Of a stretch of 64,000 nucleotides of DNA, positions 10,992 through 21,591 are shown in pieces; positions within the stretch are counted from its first letter, which is position 1; each line of letters opens with the position of its first letter. The stretch covers positions 3,579,822-3,643,821 of the forward strand of contig NW_006494789.1 in assembly GCF_000471905.2 (NCBI RefSeq). The letters run 5' to 3'. Origin of the DNA: Amborella trichopoda. Lineage: Eukaryota; Streptophyta; Magnoliopsida; Amborellales; Amborellaceae. The notes beneath the pieces are model-generated. The model was not told the DNA's origin and did not search any database. It saw only the letters and a list, made by a program, of their open reading frames with translations. A program made the translations under genes and the position numbers.

Positions 10992-11999
10992 AGAAAGCTT
11001 TTTAGAGAGAGAGAGGACCAAATCTTTCTGACGATGGTTTTTCGACGAGCACTTCCCAGTCAAAACTTGCAAAGACAGGTCCTTAGGGATTTTTCTGGTG
11101 AGCTTCAAGAGGTGCGAAGCTTCGTAGCGTGATTGTGAAGACTTTTCAACAAGTTTCGAGGCTTTCTGCACAAGGAAGAGGGTCTCTTGGGGCCTTAGCA
11201 GAATTTGTCGAGGTGCCCTGCTAGGGTTCGAGTGCTGCTCCAGTCGTTCAGCTGCGGAAGTGGAGGTCGTAGAGAGTTCAGAGGGCTTTGTCAGCTCTCT
11301 GGTTGTTGGAGGAGAAAGAGAAGGGACTGCATTGAGTTCACCGGAAACTTAACCGAATTCTGGTGAGCTTTAGTGAACTGCTGAAGTGGGAAATCAGGGA
11401 GAAGGGCAATTCGCAGGGTCGCAGGGACTTAGGGGAGCTTTTTTCTGGGGACTTCCGGTGGTTTTTCGCTAACTCCATTAATGAGCAGAAGGTGGGAAGG
11501 ATTTTCCCGATGGCCGAGAGTGTGTTTTTGGTGAAGAGGGGAAACGCTGGTGGGGACCCAGAGGGTCGCGAGACCGCAAGTCGCGAGTCGTGGGACAGCG
11601 AACAGTCGCACTCCGCACACTTGGTGACACACCACACCGCAAGTGTCAGGCAGCGTGTTCGGATTTCAAGGAACACACATTTGGCACGTGCTGACAGTTG
11701 ATGCGAGGCATTAATGTGACTTGGTTCGCAAGACATCGATAGTCCTTGGCTGATCGTGAGATGACAATTCCCTTCTAGTGACAATAGTCTTACCTTTGAC
11801 TCCGTGACGACGATTCCATCTCAGTGGGCAAACGACGATAGTTCCGGCCTTGAGTGTGAGACGGCGAGTGCGCCTTGGTGGGAAGACGGTGATAGTCCTA
11901 CCTTTGGCGATAATTAGTGTCCTCCGACAAAGGTCTTCTTGACGATCAGCCAAGGCTTCTAAAGCTACCAGGAGGCAGAACTCTTCAAGTAGGGACCTT
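10992..11999 (+). other. Putative leader of the antisense ORF, element 1
   Basis: About 1 kb between the antisense TATA and the ORF. It starts with a purine run (GAGAGAGAGAGG) and contains Ser/Lys-like low-complexity frames. Its end (11710-11960) carries degenerate units of about 42 bp around GACGACGAT and GATAGTCCTACC. It matches element 2 (minus strand, about 50340-51190), for example near the hairpin and the GATAGTCC-type units. A short frame ahead of the ATG at 12000 (SAKASKATRRQ-like) is echoed in element 2, so the ORF may begin slightly upstream. Confidence 0.5.
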
Positions 12000-12915
12000 A
12001 TGGTTATTGGGGATGAGGAGCCTCTTATTACTGAAAATGAACCGCATCCCTTTCCTCAACCTCCTGTCTCAATAGTTGGGGATGAGGGCAAATTGGCGGT
12101 TCCTCTTGCCACCTTGAGAGGGGGCCGTGCATCATGCGCTCGAAGGGAAGTTATCATAAGCTCAGCTTTTGTAGTCACCTCCTTTTCGGGACAAGTTATC
12201 CATCCTCTTGTCTGGTGCATTCGAGGAGGCTTTGTTGTTTCGCAGGACATGATTCATTTCCCTGCACAACTCACCAGGCTCAATCGCTGTAATGTTTTTG
12301 TAGACAACAACCGTTATCTTCTTAAAGCCACCTATCAACTTTTCAGTCGGGCTTCTCTCTTTGAGGTAATCATGTTCCCCCTTTTGGCTAAGAAGCTGCT
12401 AGACAACCTTTTAGACTTCGAGGTTCCCTGCACAGACTTGTTCAAAACGAAGGTGACTAAAATGGCTCAACAGGCTCGAGAAGTTTTATCTTTAGAAGAA
12501 TCAGCTTCTATTGAGAAGTATCCCTTTATTAGGCGTTTACTTAAGTTCTTTCCTGGGCCTCTAACTATCATTGCTTCCGCTGTGGCACACTTAGGTAACC
12601 TCAGAACTAACTTGCTCATGTGTCAGTTCGTTCATTCATATTTTGAGATTTTACCTTCGAAGGTTCCCGCAATTGTTAAAGAAATCGCATGCTTTGAGAA
12701 TGAGGATGACATGGTGATTCTTGAATGCAACATCAACGATCTGGAAGGCTTGTGCTGTGACCCAGGAGATAGGAAAGGACCCATTCTCTCCTCAGTTAGT
12801 ACGTGGGGAATACCCTCCTTTGGTCAGAAAGCCTGCTCTCCTCCCAACGGCAGCCCTAAAGGACGGAATCAAGTGGACACAACAAGACCATTATAGGCTT
12901 AGTCTTGAGACTTGA
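12000..12915 (+). CDS. Conserved antisense ORF of Fam1 element, unknown function
   Basis: I do not recognise this protein. It lies antisense to gag and X of element 1 and converges on X, with stop codons about 105 bp apart. From the ATG at 12000 the frame is open to 12896. Comparison with element 2 shows that near 12755 the true C-terminus moves to another frame, ending at 12915, so this copy carries one frameshift. The N-terminal 60 residues are Pro/Glu-rich. The core has a conserved FSGQVIHPLVW motif, then LTRLNR, LEESASIEKYP, and NDLEGL near the end. There is no signal peptide or clear membrane segment. Element 2 carries a homologue with roughly 60 percent identical residues. The two differ mainly at third codon positions, so a real protein product existed. 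It does not look like the PMD protein of element 3. A role in mobilisation or host interaction is only a guess. Confidence 0.7.
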
Positions 12916-13019
12916 GTGAACACTCTCTTTTATAACCCTTTGTACACCAATTCTTAGTTTTGATAACATCGATAATTGTATGAATTTTTTGTTATATGAA
13001 TGAAGTGTCCCCTTTTTGC

Positions 13020-13615
13020 TTAAAGTGTGTATGCGACATGTCTTTCATTCTTCTGTCTTCCTCTTTTATTGCTTTCGTCCTTTAATGTCTGAGATGACAA
13101 AGAGTAGCCCACTCCTTGCATCATCTTGTGGCAGCCTGTTGTGGCTTCAATGACCTTGAATGGGGGAGCAGTTGCAACCTCACCCATGAGTGTTTGATTG
13201 GAGAGGGGCAAATAATTAATGGTCCTCATGATTTGATGAGTCTGCTTGTTGTAAATGCTCCAGTCTAGGGGAGCATTGGCTTCGATTCGAGGTATATTGC
13301 GTTTGAGCTCATCATAAGTCAATCTCAGGGACAAACTCCTTTAAGTGCTTTGAAATGATGTGCATAGCCTTTAGCTGATTCTGGAGGTTACGCACCTCGC
13401 TTCTCAGCTCCACCACGGGGTCTTAATCCCTAATGCCAAAGGGTTGACTCTTATCAACCTGTACTTCCTCGACAACCCCAGAGAAGTGTATTACCTTCCT
13501 TTGGTTGGCGGTGATCTCCTTGTTCAAGGAGGACAAAATTTGGAGCAACTTCCATGGTGGTTCGTGCGCCAGTTCTACCTCTAAGAGAGAGATGGGGCAG
13601 TAATAGGAATTTGTA
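13020..13615 (-). pseudogene. Region X of element 1 (unknown, after PR)
   Basis: Minus-strand coding remnant homologous to 48478-49125 of element 2. Preserved pieces include a heptad-like LRSEVRNLQNQL segment, suggestive of a short coiled coil, then PRIEANAPLDWS, HQIMRTINY and LSNQTLMGE. This copy runs past the stop of element 2 and ends at 13020. The function is unknown. In a normal gypsy element RT would follow PR, but here X follows and no RT is found. In element 1 the protease itself is missing: X joins the PR-leader segment directly near 13615. Confidence 0.6.
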
Positions 13616-13965
13616 CTAGGGATGCAAATGTTTGAGGTTTAGGCTTTTTAGAAAGTGAAGGATCAGGAAATTTGAGGATCTTGATCTTTTGAGGTGTGGG
13701 TTGTAGCTTCTTTCCCGATCTTAAGTTCGTTAGCCCCATGCTAGCTGGTACTTCCAAGATCTGCACCATGTGGGAGCCTTCTTTAGAAGAGAAGGTCGAG
13801 GATGTCTCGGCTTTGGCCTGGGCTGCCAGGTCATCGGCGGCTGTCGAGAATCCTACCGCCTTGGCCGGCATTTCTTTGAGGCACAATTGCTGCGACATGG
13901 TGAGGCTGATGCCCCAAACACTTTGTTTAGAGTTGCGAAATCTAGGCACTGTTGAGCTGTACCTG
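13616..13965 (-). pseudogene. PR-leader segment of element 1, protease core deleted
   Basis: Minus-strand frame homologous to 47218-47580 of element 2, with shared motifs HMVQILEVPASMG, LRSGKKLQPTPQK and KFPDPSL. In element 2 the protease core follows. Here about 1 kb, including the catalytic Asp motif, is absent and X follows at once. The segment opens right after a splice-acceptor-like CAG (complement of 13963-13965) preceded by a pyrimidine tract. Its frame is shifted by -1 relative to the gag frame upstream, exactly as in element 2. Confidence 0.6.
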
Positions 13966-14745
13966 TGGAGAAAATAGAAGAGGGGGGAGCAAAAGAAGAG
14001 TTAGAACGTTCCGGGCAGCTTTTTATATCGTCGCCAGAATTAGAAATTTGAAGAGGGTATTGAAAGTCGTGCCCCGGCTTTGACCATTGTGGGGTGCTTT
14101 TAACTTCGTCACCCATTTTGGTCGACTCCTGATATATTAATAACTCAAGCCGTTTGCTTGATTGGACGATAAGATGAGGCGAGCTCTGCCTGGGAGGAAG
14201 TCTCACAAGGTCGGCAGCAGAGGAAGGGGCCGGAGGAATTCTTCCACGACTAGTGACTGAGGAAGATGATTCCTTCGGCGGGCTGATCTAAGTGCTTGCC
14301 GTTTCCTTCGGGATCCTTGAGGGGGTGTTTGGACCACCCTATCAGGTTGGTGAGTGGCCCTAGCTTGGTAGATTGCCTCACGTTTCAGAGATTTGAGCCT
14401 ACTTCGCCCATGGTAGACTTCCCAAGGCTGAGAGGTCGAGGGCTCTGAAAGGTCTAGTGCATGCTCATGAAGGCTTGTAGAGGGGCTTCCTCATGAACGG
14501 GAGCGAGGGCCTGGACGTGTTCTGAGAGAACTGCACAGACTATCTGGCCTTGCTAGAATTCTCCATGACTATGGTCTCGAACTTGGTGCACTCCTTCAGT
14601 TCGTGACCCCACACTTGGTGACAGGGGCAGCATCAGAGGTTTTTCGTGCCCTGGCAAGACGCTTAGGCGATCTGGCTGATTTGGGGGTGATAAGATCCTG
14701 CTGGAGCATTTCCTCAAAGAGGGACTGCAGAGGTTCTTCCTCAAA
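13966..14745 (-). pseudogene. gag: Gag C-terminal fragment of element 1
   Basis: Homologous to about 46430-47217 of element 2. It keeps the third zinc-knuckle-like motif, CPCHQVWGHELKEC (complement of 14588-14629), a complete C-x2-H-x4-H-x4-C, whereas element 2 has Tyr for the first His and a stop inside. Stops and frameshifts break the frame. The N-terminal Gag is missing because the element ends at 14745. Some reading frames on the plus strand here (13696-13977, 14603 onward) are shadows. Confidence 0.65.
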
Positions 14746-14747
14746 AG

Positions 14748-15626
14748 ACTCTCTACTCCTCTCTTTTATTCTCTTCTTTTTCTTCTATTCTCCTTCTCTC
14801 TTTTTAATCTCTCATCTTTTCCTCTCTCTTCTTTTTTTCCTTTCTCTCTCTTTCTTTCTTTTCTCGTATCTCTTTTTCTTTTCTCTTCTCTTTCCTCCTT
14901 CGCTCTGTCCCTCTTGTTGGACCAAGGAAGGCTAAGTTTAGCACTGCCATGGTAGTCTTGTCGTCGAGCAGTATTGCAGCAATGTAGGTCTGAGTTACCG
15001 TGCTCGTCTTGTTGTGACGTCAGGCTAGCCATTGTGCCAAGCTGGTTGGTGTTGATTCTATCATTGAGTAGTGTTGTCGTCGTGCCGGTCTGAGTTACCT
15101 TGCCCATCTTGCTATCACGTCATGTCAATTATCATGCCAGTCTAGCCATTGTGTCAGGCTAGCCACCTGGTCGAATGCCTCTTCCTTCTCTTCCCTTTTC
15201 TTTACACCAACTTTCATATCATCATCTCTTCCCTCTCTCTTTTGAATGTGTGCACTTGTGTGCATTCTCTCAAAGACAAGGTGGGTTCCCTTAACCCACT
15301 TGTCTTGTCAATTAACCCTGTGTGTGTGATCACAGAAATAGGAGAGTACAGGTCAAATGAGGCGATTTCAAACCAGTTGAAGGACTGAAGGCCTTTCGTC
15401 GTGATCTAAGAGGGCACCCACGCGAGCCAGCCCGAGTGAGTCACGGAATCAGGTGAGGTGTGTCTCGCCTCACATTAAATTCCTTTCTCATCAATTGATA
15501 TACGTGCCCTTGTTCCATAGCAAGGTTCTCGAGAGAGCGGTCTCAAGTCCAAAATCCTTCTTTAAACTCGAGATACGTGCTACCAGATCACCTAGATCCG
15601 AAAGGCGAGATCAAGGCACCTAACCA
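14748..15626 (+). mobile_element. Fam1 LTR fragment, U5 half, plus orientation
   Basis: Starts inside a pyrimidine tract (14748-14905), continues through two copies of a roughly 100-bp unit (GAGTTACC, TGCCC/TGCTCGTCTTG) shared with D, F and C, and ends GGCACCTAACCA at 15626, the family's 3' end. It faces the opposite way to element 1. What follows it (ACTTAATTTATAAG) is not a PBS, so this was the end of a 3' or solo LTR. Confidence 0.75.
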
Positions 15627-16290
15627 CTTAATTTATAAGAGAAAAGAAAAAGTGGATGAAGAGAAAATAACTGAAGAGTCGACCAAAAAAAAATCGAGCA
15701 ACCTCCCGGTGTAACCTCTCCTAAGAGGTATTACTAGAGATGAGGAAAAGTACCTGTCACAAAGCCTTGGTACCCAAGGGTTTAGAAAGTGGAGTTACAT
15801 GACTGAGCATATAACTATGCCACTAAACTAAAGATCCCCCTTAAAGTGATCAAGTAGGAGAAGAAAGTGAAAGAGAAAGAAATGAAAGTCTGTCACAACC
15901 CAAACACTATGTGACTTGGTTGTTAGAGTAGTGAAAGGGTCAGAGCTCTAAAAAAAGCTAACTCAAGATGACCCCAACTGGAGTGACCGAGTGTAAGAGA
16001 ATCAGTGTCTCTTATGACCCAACTTCATTATACAGGTTCATGGTTAGAGTAGCAATCTGAGAGTTAGAACCCTAGGGCGCTATCTTAGGACGACCCCGAG
16101 TCGACTGTTCAAGAAGTGAAGGAAGCAACAAGAAAAGAGAGAGATAAACGAATGATGAAGTAAAATAAAGTAAAGTGAATTAAAAGTTAAGATATGATTT
16201 AGAGAGAGAAGAGAGTGTTTAAAGTGAGAGAAAATGAGATGAATGGGGGTCAAGGAATGATGGACCCGCTTGTGGTGCGGGTCACAAGCG
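15627..16290. other. Unassigned repeat-like spacer
   Basis: No gene seen. Two related stretches of about 130 bp (about 15895-15990 and 16015-16110) share TGGTTAGAGTAG, AGAGCTCTAA or AGAACCCTA, and GACGACCCC-type ends. It may be the U5 end of the diverged LTR to the right. Confidence 0.35.
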
Positions 16291-16690
16291 GGTTTGAACT
16301 CAAAAGGGGCGGATAGAGTGTATTAGTGAGAGAGGTGCAGATAGAGTTTATAAGTGAGAGAGGGGCCGATTAGGTTATAGGGCGGATAGGGTTGATAGGA
16401 CGAGTAGGGCAGATAGGGCAAATAGCGCGAGTAGGGCAGATAGGGCGAATAAAGTGAGTAGGGCGGATAGGGTGAGTAGGGCAGATAAGGCGAGTAGGGC
16501 GAGTAGGACGGATAGGGTGGACAGGACGAGTAGGGTGGATAGGGCTAATAGGGCAAGTAGGGCAGATAGGACGTGTAGGGTAAATAGATCGGATAGGGGT
16601 ATAGGGTTAATAGGACATAAGGCAAATAGGGCGGATAAGGGTATAGGGTGAGTAGGGCAGATAGGGCGAATATGGGTGAGAGAGATGAGG
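16290..16690 (+). repeat. 9/18-bp minisatellite
   Basis: Around twenty degenerate units of AGTAGGGCGGATAGGGTG type (two 9-bp halves). The repeat is in frame and gives a false frame rich in Ser-Arg-Ala-Asp (16454-16651). Purine-rich sequence (16690-16960) follows. Confidence 0.85.
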
Positions 16691-18780
16691 GTGAGAGAAG
16701 AGGGGAAGAGAGTGGGAGAGGGGCAGACCCGCCTATGGCACGGGTCCGTGTCCTTAGTGAGAGGGAGTAAGAGAGAGAGGAAAGAATAGAGGGAAGGGAG
16801 TGTGGGTTCAGGCCTAGACGATCTAGAGAGAGAGAGAAAGAAGGAGAGAAGGAAGAGAGAGAAATAGAGAAAGAAGAGATAGAAGAAATAAGAGAGTGAA
16901 AAGGATACAAGAAGAGAGAGAAAGAGAGAAATGAGAGAGAAGAGAGAGTAGAGAGTGGACCTAGAATGAGCTTGCGCCTAGGTGGACCTTTGTCGGTCCC
17001 TTTGTATGCACATGAGAGAGAGAGTATTAGGCTTGGTGGGTCAAGACTAGGGTCTAAGAACTCAGTTTAGATGGGTTAAGGTATGGTGTATAAGAACTAA
17101 CGTGTATAGGACAGGCTAAGGTGTATGGTGCACTATAGTGTGTGGTGTATGATAGGGTGTATGCTAACTAAGGTAGGATGTAGGGTTTATGGAGTAGGAT
17201 TGAAAGCTTGGGGTTCTAAGGCATATGGAAGTTAGGAGTTATAGGGAGTATGGGATTGGGAGTTGAGAATGCTAAGGGAGTTGGAACTTTGGGGTTCTAG
17301 GGAGTGTAGGATTCTAGGAGTATTTTCTCTCTCTTGGAAATGTTTCTTTCTCCTCTTATTTTGAGTCTTGAACTTGAAAGCATAAGTAAAAGAACAAGCA
17401 AGAACTAAGAATTCAATAATTTCACTCAAAATGTTCAAATGTCCAAAAGTCTCTATTACAAATGACTTGGGTTCCTTATATAGAGCAACAACAAAACAAG
17501 GGAGGAATGTTAAAAAACACCCAAAATTGTCAAAAAATACACATTTGATGAGTTAAAAGATTAATCTTGTTTTTGGACCAAACAACCAAAATACCCCTAG
17601 GCATGTTTCAAAAAATGACAAAACCATCCCTCCATGAGGGGCCTCTTGTCATTAGTAGACCTTGAGAGATTTTTCAAATGTTTACGATGGTAATTTAGGT
17701 GATCAACCACCGTAGAATCAATTCTTGAACTATTGCGCACATTTTGATACCCATTGATCGTCTTGAAATGGATTTTTAAGGAAGAAACAAAAATCCGGCC
17801 AAGTTCATAAACATTGTGATTCTTCGATCACCAATCCGGGATTGTCTATGATATTTTTAGACTTCACATTGATCACAAATTGAAGAGGATACTATCACGA
17901 TCAGTTTGCAATAAATTTCATCCATTTTGGTCTCTGTTTGAGCATGTTCTAATTTTGGGAAGTCATCGAAAAGTGGGATTCTGGTGACTAAAAACGTATG
18001 CCACCTTTTACCTTAATATTCATGTCATTCGGCCTCTGATAATTCAACAAAAACTATATCAAACTATAGCTCTTCGAAGCATGGTCGCAACAAACTCATA
18101 CATGTGATGATCCGACATTGGGATCTTGAGCTATAACCTCTCAAAGAATTGGATGTTCTTATTTATAAATATAAATTTTTTATGTTTTGATCTCATCTTC
18201 TCTCTAGAAATTCTCTCATTTCGGGTCACACCATGACGCGTGCCAAATTTCAAAATGAGCGAAACATCAAGATCTAGCTTCTGTCCGAATTTGAGTTTAA
18301 TTAGACTCAAAATGAGCAAGTTATGAGCATTTGAAAATCATCCTGAAATGAGAAAGCACAGTTTCCATAAATGGAAACTAGTTCACCGAGGCTGCACCGC
18401 GATAGTGTAAAACTCACCCTTTTATGGTAGGTTAGGCCCATAATGGTCCTAGAGGGTCCGATTGAGCCAAAATTTGGTACATAGGGGCCTTTTGAAATTT
18501 CAGATCCAATGGAGGTGGTCGGATGCTATTTTGAAACCCATAAAATAGGGCTATAGTTATGTGGTCCATTTTCAGCATGATAGGAATTGGATTTGAAAAC
18601 CTAGTGCCTAGTTTCGTTCTGATCATATTAAAACTTGTTATAACACGACGAAACTTTACCGGTGTCCTTAGGATATCAAAAAATACGTTCTCATGAAATT
18701 TGAGGCCATTCTAACACTTCATCAAAGGTCACCCATTTTTAGGCTTATTTCTACAATGTTATTGTGGTCTGGCGGCGTCT
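16691..18780 (-). mobile_element. Diverged Fam1-like LTR, minus orientation
   Basis: From about 18420 to 18700 the sequence follows the same order of blocks as the U3 of LTRs B and C: GGTCCGATTGAGCC, GGGGCCTTTTGAAATTTC, CCAATGGAGGTGGT, GGGCTATAGTTATG, GTCCATTTTCAGCATGATAGG. On the minus strand a TATA-like CTATATAAGGAACC lies at about 17475-17488, downstream of the U3 blocks and upstream of a purine/pyrimidine tract. This is the same architecture as Fam1 with much lower identity. Boundaries are not clear and I see no terminal CA. Confidence 0.5.
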
Positions 18781-19529
18781 CGGTGGTCTGGTGGACTACT
18801 ACATAGTTGTGCTCTATCTTGCTTGATTTTAATCGGATCTCTCTCGTTCTTTTTACAAACTATTGTGGGTTGAATTTATTGTTCCCAAACTGGATAGACA
18901 CCTTAGAGATATATAAACCACTCGTGCGCTCATCTTTAGGACAAAATTATGTCCTCAAAACCCCCGATTGTGGGTCGGGCATAAGGGGTTCAAACCATGG
19001 CTTCCCCCATAATTGTTTGTATGTTAATTTGATATATTTACTGTTAGTGGGTAACTAATGAATGATAGAATTGAGTATATTATGTGCATATTGAGACTGT
19101 TCTTATAATCGTGTAGTATGAGCTTCATGTTACATTTTATTATTTATGTGGATTGAGATCTCGTTGTATCATTATGATCAAGTATATGATATTTATAAGC
19201 TAATGTGGCATATGACGAGGATGAAGATTGAAGAAGAGATCATTATGTAATTTTTATAGAATGATAAATTTGAGCATAAGTCTTGTAATATGTTGTAGAG
19301 ATCTACATTTTGTGCATTTGGACAATGTATTGAGCTAAATTGTATTTTGAGAAAGGGATATGTAAGGGACCTATTAGAATTATAATTTTATTTATTAAGG
19401 CAAGTGTAAATCCATTTTGATGGCTTGAATTTATGTATTATGGTTTTGTATTTCATTCATGTATTTAAAGCCTTATGTTTTAATAGAATGGAAAAATTTT
19501 AAAGTTATGAATCGGGCCCCTTGGTCTTA
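18781..19529. other. AT-rich sequence with no recognised feature
   Basis: One 83-codon frame (18807-19058) is the only sizeable one. It has no motif I recognise and no homologue within the window. The rest is AT-rich with many stops in all frames. It is the only stretch that may be non-repetitive. Confidence 0.4.
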
Positions 19530-20411
19530 TACAACCAACAACTTATTCTAAAATTCTATCTTTCTAGTGATATATATCTCTCTCTTTCTATCAATGTTTT
19601 CTCCCTTTCTCTCAACGCTTTACTTTTCAATCCAAGCACCAATTTAGGAACTTTTGATTTCATTCTCTCATGCTCTCTAAGTAATATCATGTTTCCCAAA
19701 TTGGGGCATTCTAAAATTCTATCTTTCCATTTATCTGTCTCTTTCTCTCAATGCTCTCCTTTATCGACGCACCAATTCTATCAAGAGCGAAAGAGAGAAA
19801 GAGAGTGAGTGATAATTATTTTGTCACCTTTCAAATTTTTGGCACATCTCCTAATCACGTCCCATATAAATTTAATCTTGTTTTAAAATATAATCTTCAA
19901 CTGCTATATCTATTAAGTGAGAAAGAGAGGGAGCAAGAGCAAGAGAGAAAAGGAGAGTGGTAAATATGAGGGGAGAGATTTAAGGAAAGAGATATTTGAT
20001 TTTGGGGGAGAGGTTTCAGGAAAGAAAAGAAGGAGACAAATATGGTGTTGGGAGGTGGGAGAGAGAAATATGGGTTGGGAAGAGGGAGAGAGAAAACAAA
20101 GCGAGAGAGTTATGAATGTGAGAAGAAGAGAGAATGAAGAGAGAAAGACCGCAATTATAGTGTATCATCATTGAAAAAATAAAAAACACCAAATTCAAAC
20201 AAAGTAAAAGGAAAATAACATGTTCCAATTATCCAAATTCATCATATAGAGTGAGAGAAGAGAGAAACTTAAGAGGATGATAGGGAGAGTTCGTTGTACA
20301 GAGGGAGAGAAGAGAGAAATTTTAGAGGATGACAGAGAGTACCTTTGAGATGTTTGTTCCATTGCTCTAAATTAATCGTATAGATAGAGAGAAAAGAGAA
20401 AGCTCAAGAGG
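19530..20411. repeat. Tandem array T, left piece (about one unit)
   Basis: One unit of the array described at 37397-40459, anchored by AATTATTTTGTCACC at 19813. It holds the pyrimidine half (CTCTCTCTTTCTATCAATG), the anchor block, then the purine half (GAGAGAAATATGGG and similar). It stops at 20411, where element 3 begins. The frames 19521-19808 and 19917-20228 are composition artefacts. Confidence 0.8.
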
Positions 20412-20889
20412 TATTTACGATGATAATCGAACAGATCTTTCGACAAATATCTCTCAGAGTTTGACACCTTAAACTTATAAAAATAATGTGGTAGAGAAAG
20501 TGGGACCAATCAAATTCAGATTTGAGGCCACATCTGCCAAAAAACAAGCAGATCCGTTGTCAGATCTGTGACAGAGCCAACATGATCCAAAACATTGAAA
20601 CAAGAGTTCAAAGCATCAAACTGACCAAAATTAATTAAAATTAAATCAAAACAGTAAGAAGAAGAAGAAAGAAAGGGTAAGAGAACGATACCAAACAGGG
20701 CCGAATGCCCTGGGACCCCCAGGCCTTCGAGAGGTCAGCCATATCAAAATCGGTGTCTTCTTTACCTCTATGATTCAGAAGTTGACCAGAATATCTATGA
20801 TTTCAAAGTCTTGTTGTGCCCTAGAGATGACTGAAGATGGTCAGGGTTTTTGGAGCTATCCTTTCATGGCTTAAGATTTCTCAAGCTGT

Positions 20890-21001
20890 GGGTTAGGGTT
20901 TTTAGGTTAGGGTTTTCGGCTTAACTTTCTCTGAGTAAAGGGGTTAGGGTTTCAATCTTTTCTCCTCCTCCTCAATGGCCATGAAAAAAAGGATTTATAA
21001 T
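20890..21001 (-). promoter_or_regulatory. LTR core promoter with telo-box cluster, element 3
   Basis: On the minus strand TTATAAATCC is followed after about 45-105 bases by three AAACCCTAA motifs (complements of 20944-20952, 20907-20915 and 20893-20901). Telo-boxes just downstream of the TATA are a known feature of many plant promoters active in dividing cells. The 5' LTR keeps the TATA (36827-36834) and two intact boxes (36725, 36739); the third has changed by one base (36776). Confidence 0.55.
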
Positions 21002-21083
21002 GGACAAGGATTTGTTGGGAAGAGCATCTTTACATAACCAACAGATCTTCCAACCAAAGGTACCATTTTGGGGATACGAGTTT

Positions 21084-21272
21084 GGGCGACACCAGTGGTG
21101 TCGCTTGGGCGACACGCCTAGTCTTGCCCAAACAAATATGGTAAAAACTACACAAAAAGGAAAGAAATCGATGTACAAAATAAATTTCTAATTTGGATTT
21201 GAATAGGGCTGTCGGCTAGGTGCACCACTCGTGTCGCCCAGTATAGGTTGGGCGACACGCCTGGTGTCGCCC
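21084..21272. repeat. GGGCGACAC hairpins in 3' LTR of element 3
   Basis: Inverted-repeat modules of the form GGGCGACAC-N5-GTGTCGCCC. A near-perfect copy is at 21084-21104, a decayed one at 21107-21130, half a module at 21224-21239, and a perfect 9-base-arm copy at 21250-21272. Confidence 0.8.
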
Positions 21273-21576
21273 AAACGAAAGTGGTCCAAACTAAATCTTT
21301 CCGCTTCAGGTGTGTTCCTTGGCCTCTTTTGAAACTCTCAGAGAAATTTTGGGTTAAAATGCAGCTTTCTACTTTTTTTAATGATATTTTAGATAAACAA
21401 GGGCGTTTGCAAGACTCTGAATGAAAACATGGTATCTGCATAGTTCTGGGTAGGCAAAATGGTTCTGGGTCATAAGGTAGGCTGTGTGGGCTATAGATTT
21501 GGTTTTACCAGGATAATGCGGTCCTAAGAGCTCAGGAAACCACATAATTTTCCAGATTGACAATGGGGTATCTACA

Positions 21577-21591
21577 GTTGCCCCTCTTGGG
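21577..21591 (-). other. Polypurine tract of element 3
   Basis: On the minus strand CCAAGAGGGGCAAC directly precedes the LTR start TGTAGATACC. This pairing of purine tract and LTR start is typical of plant gypsy elements and fixes the LTR border. Confidence 0.7.

Larger units (their letters stand above)
4614..14745 (-). mobile_element. Element 1: non-autonomous Fam1 retrotransposon, 5'-truncated
   Basis: Minus-strand element with 3' LTR C at 4614-7179 and internal sequence to its right. Internal order, read on the minus strand from 14745 leftwards, is gag C-terminal part, region X (protease deleted), a convergent plus-strand antisense ORF, a TATA and hairpin serving that ORF, degenerate repeats, a large minisatellite, a pre-LTR spacer and the 3' LTR. 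The same order is seen in element 2. No RT, RNase H or integrase is present. The 5' LTR and gag N-terminus are missing: the element stops at about 14748 in a polypyrimidine tract belonging to a plus-oriented LTR fragment. Confidence 0.8.
20412..21576 (-). repeat. 3' LTR of element 3
   Basis: A 1.16-kb direct repeat of 36245-37385. On the minus strand it starts TGTAGATACCCC right after a polypurine tract. Its left border is where similarity with the 5' LTR starts (TATTTAC). It has a minus-strand TATA (TTATAAATCC, complement of about 20990-21000), three telo-box motifs downstream of it (20893, 20907, 20944), and GGGCGACAC hairpins in the U3 part (21084-21272). By eye it differs from the 5' LTR in roughly one base in six or seven, so the insertion is old. 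Confidence 0.8.

Noticed and set aside
16454-16651. Frame encoding Ser-Arg-Ala-Asp repeats, resembling an RS-type protein
   Set aside because: It is the translation of an 18-bp minisatellite inside LTR-like DNA, with no start context or flanking exon.
18807-19058. A possible small host gene
   Set aside because: An 83-codon frame in AT-rich sequence with no recognisable motif, no splice structure and no homologue in the window.
20890-20952. Interstitial telomere repeat (TTAGGGTTT copies)
   Set aside because: Only three motifs with other bases between them, at a fixed place in both LTRs. They fit telo-box promoter motifs better than telomeric DNA.
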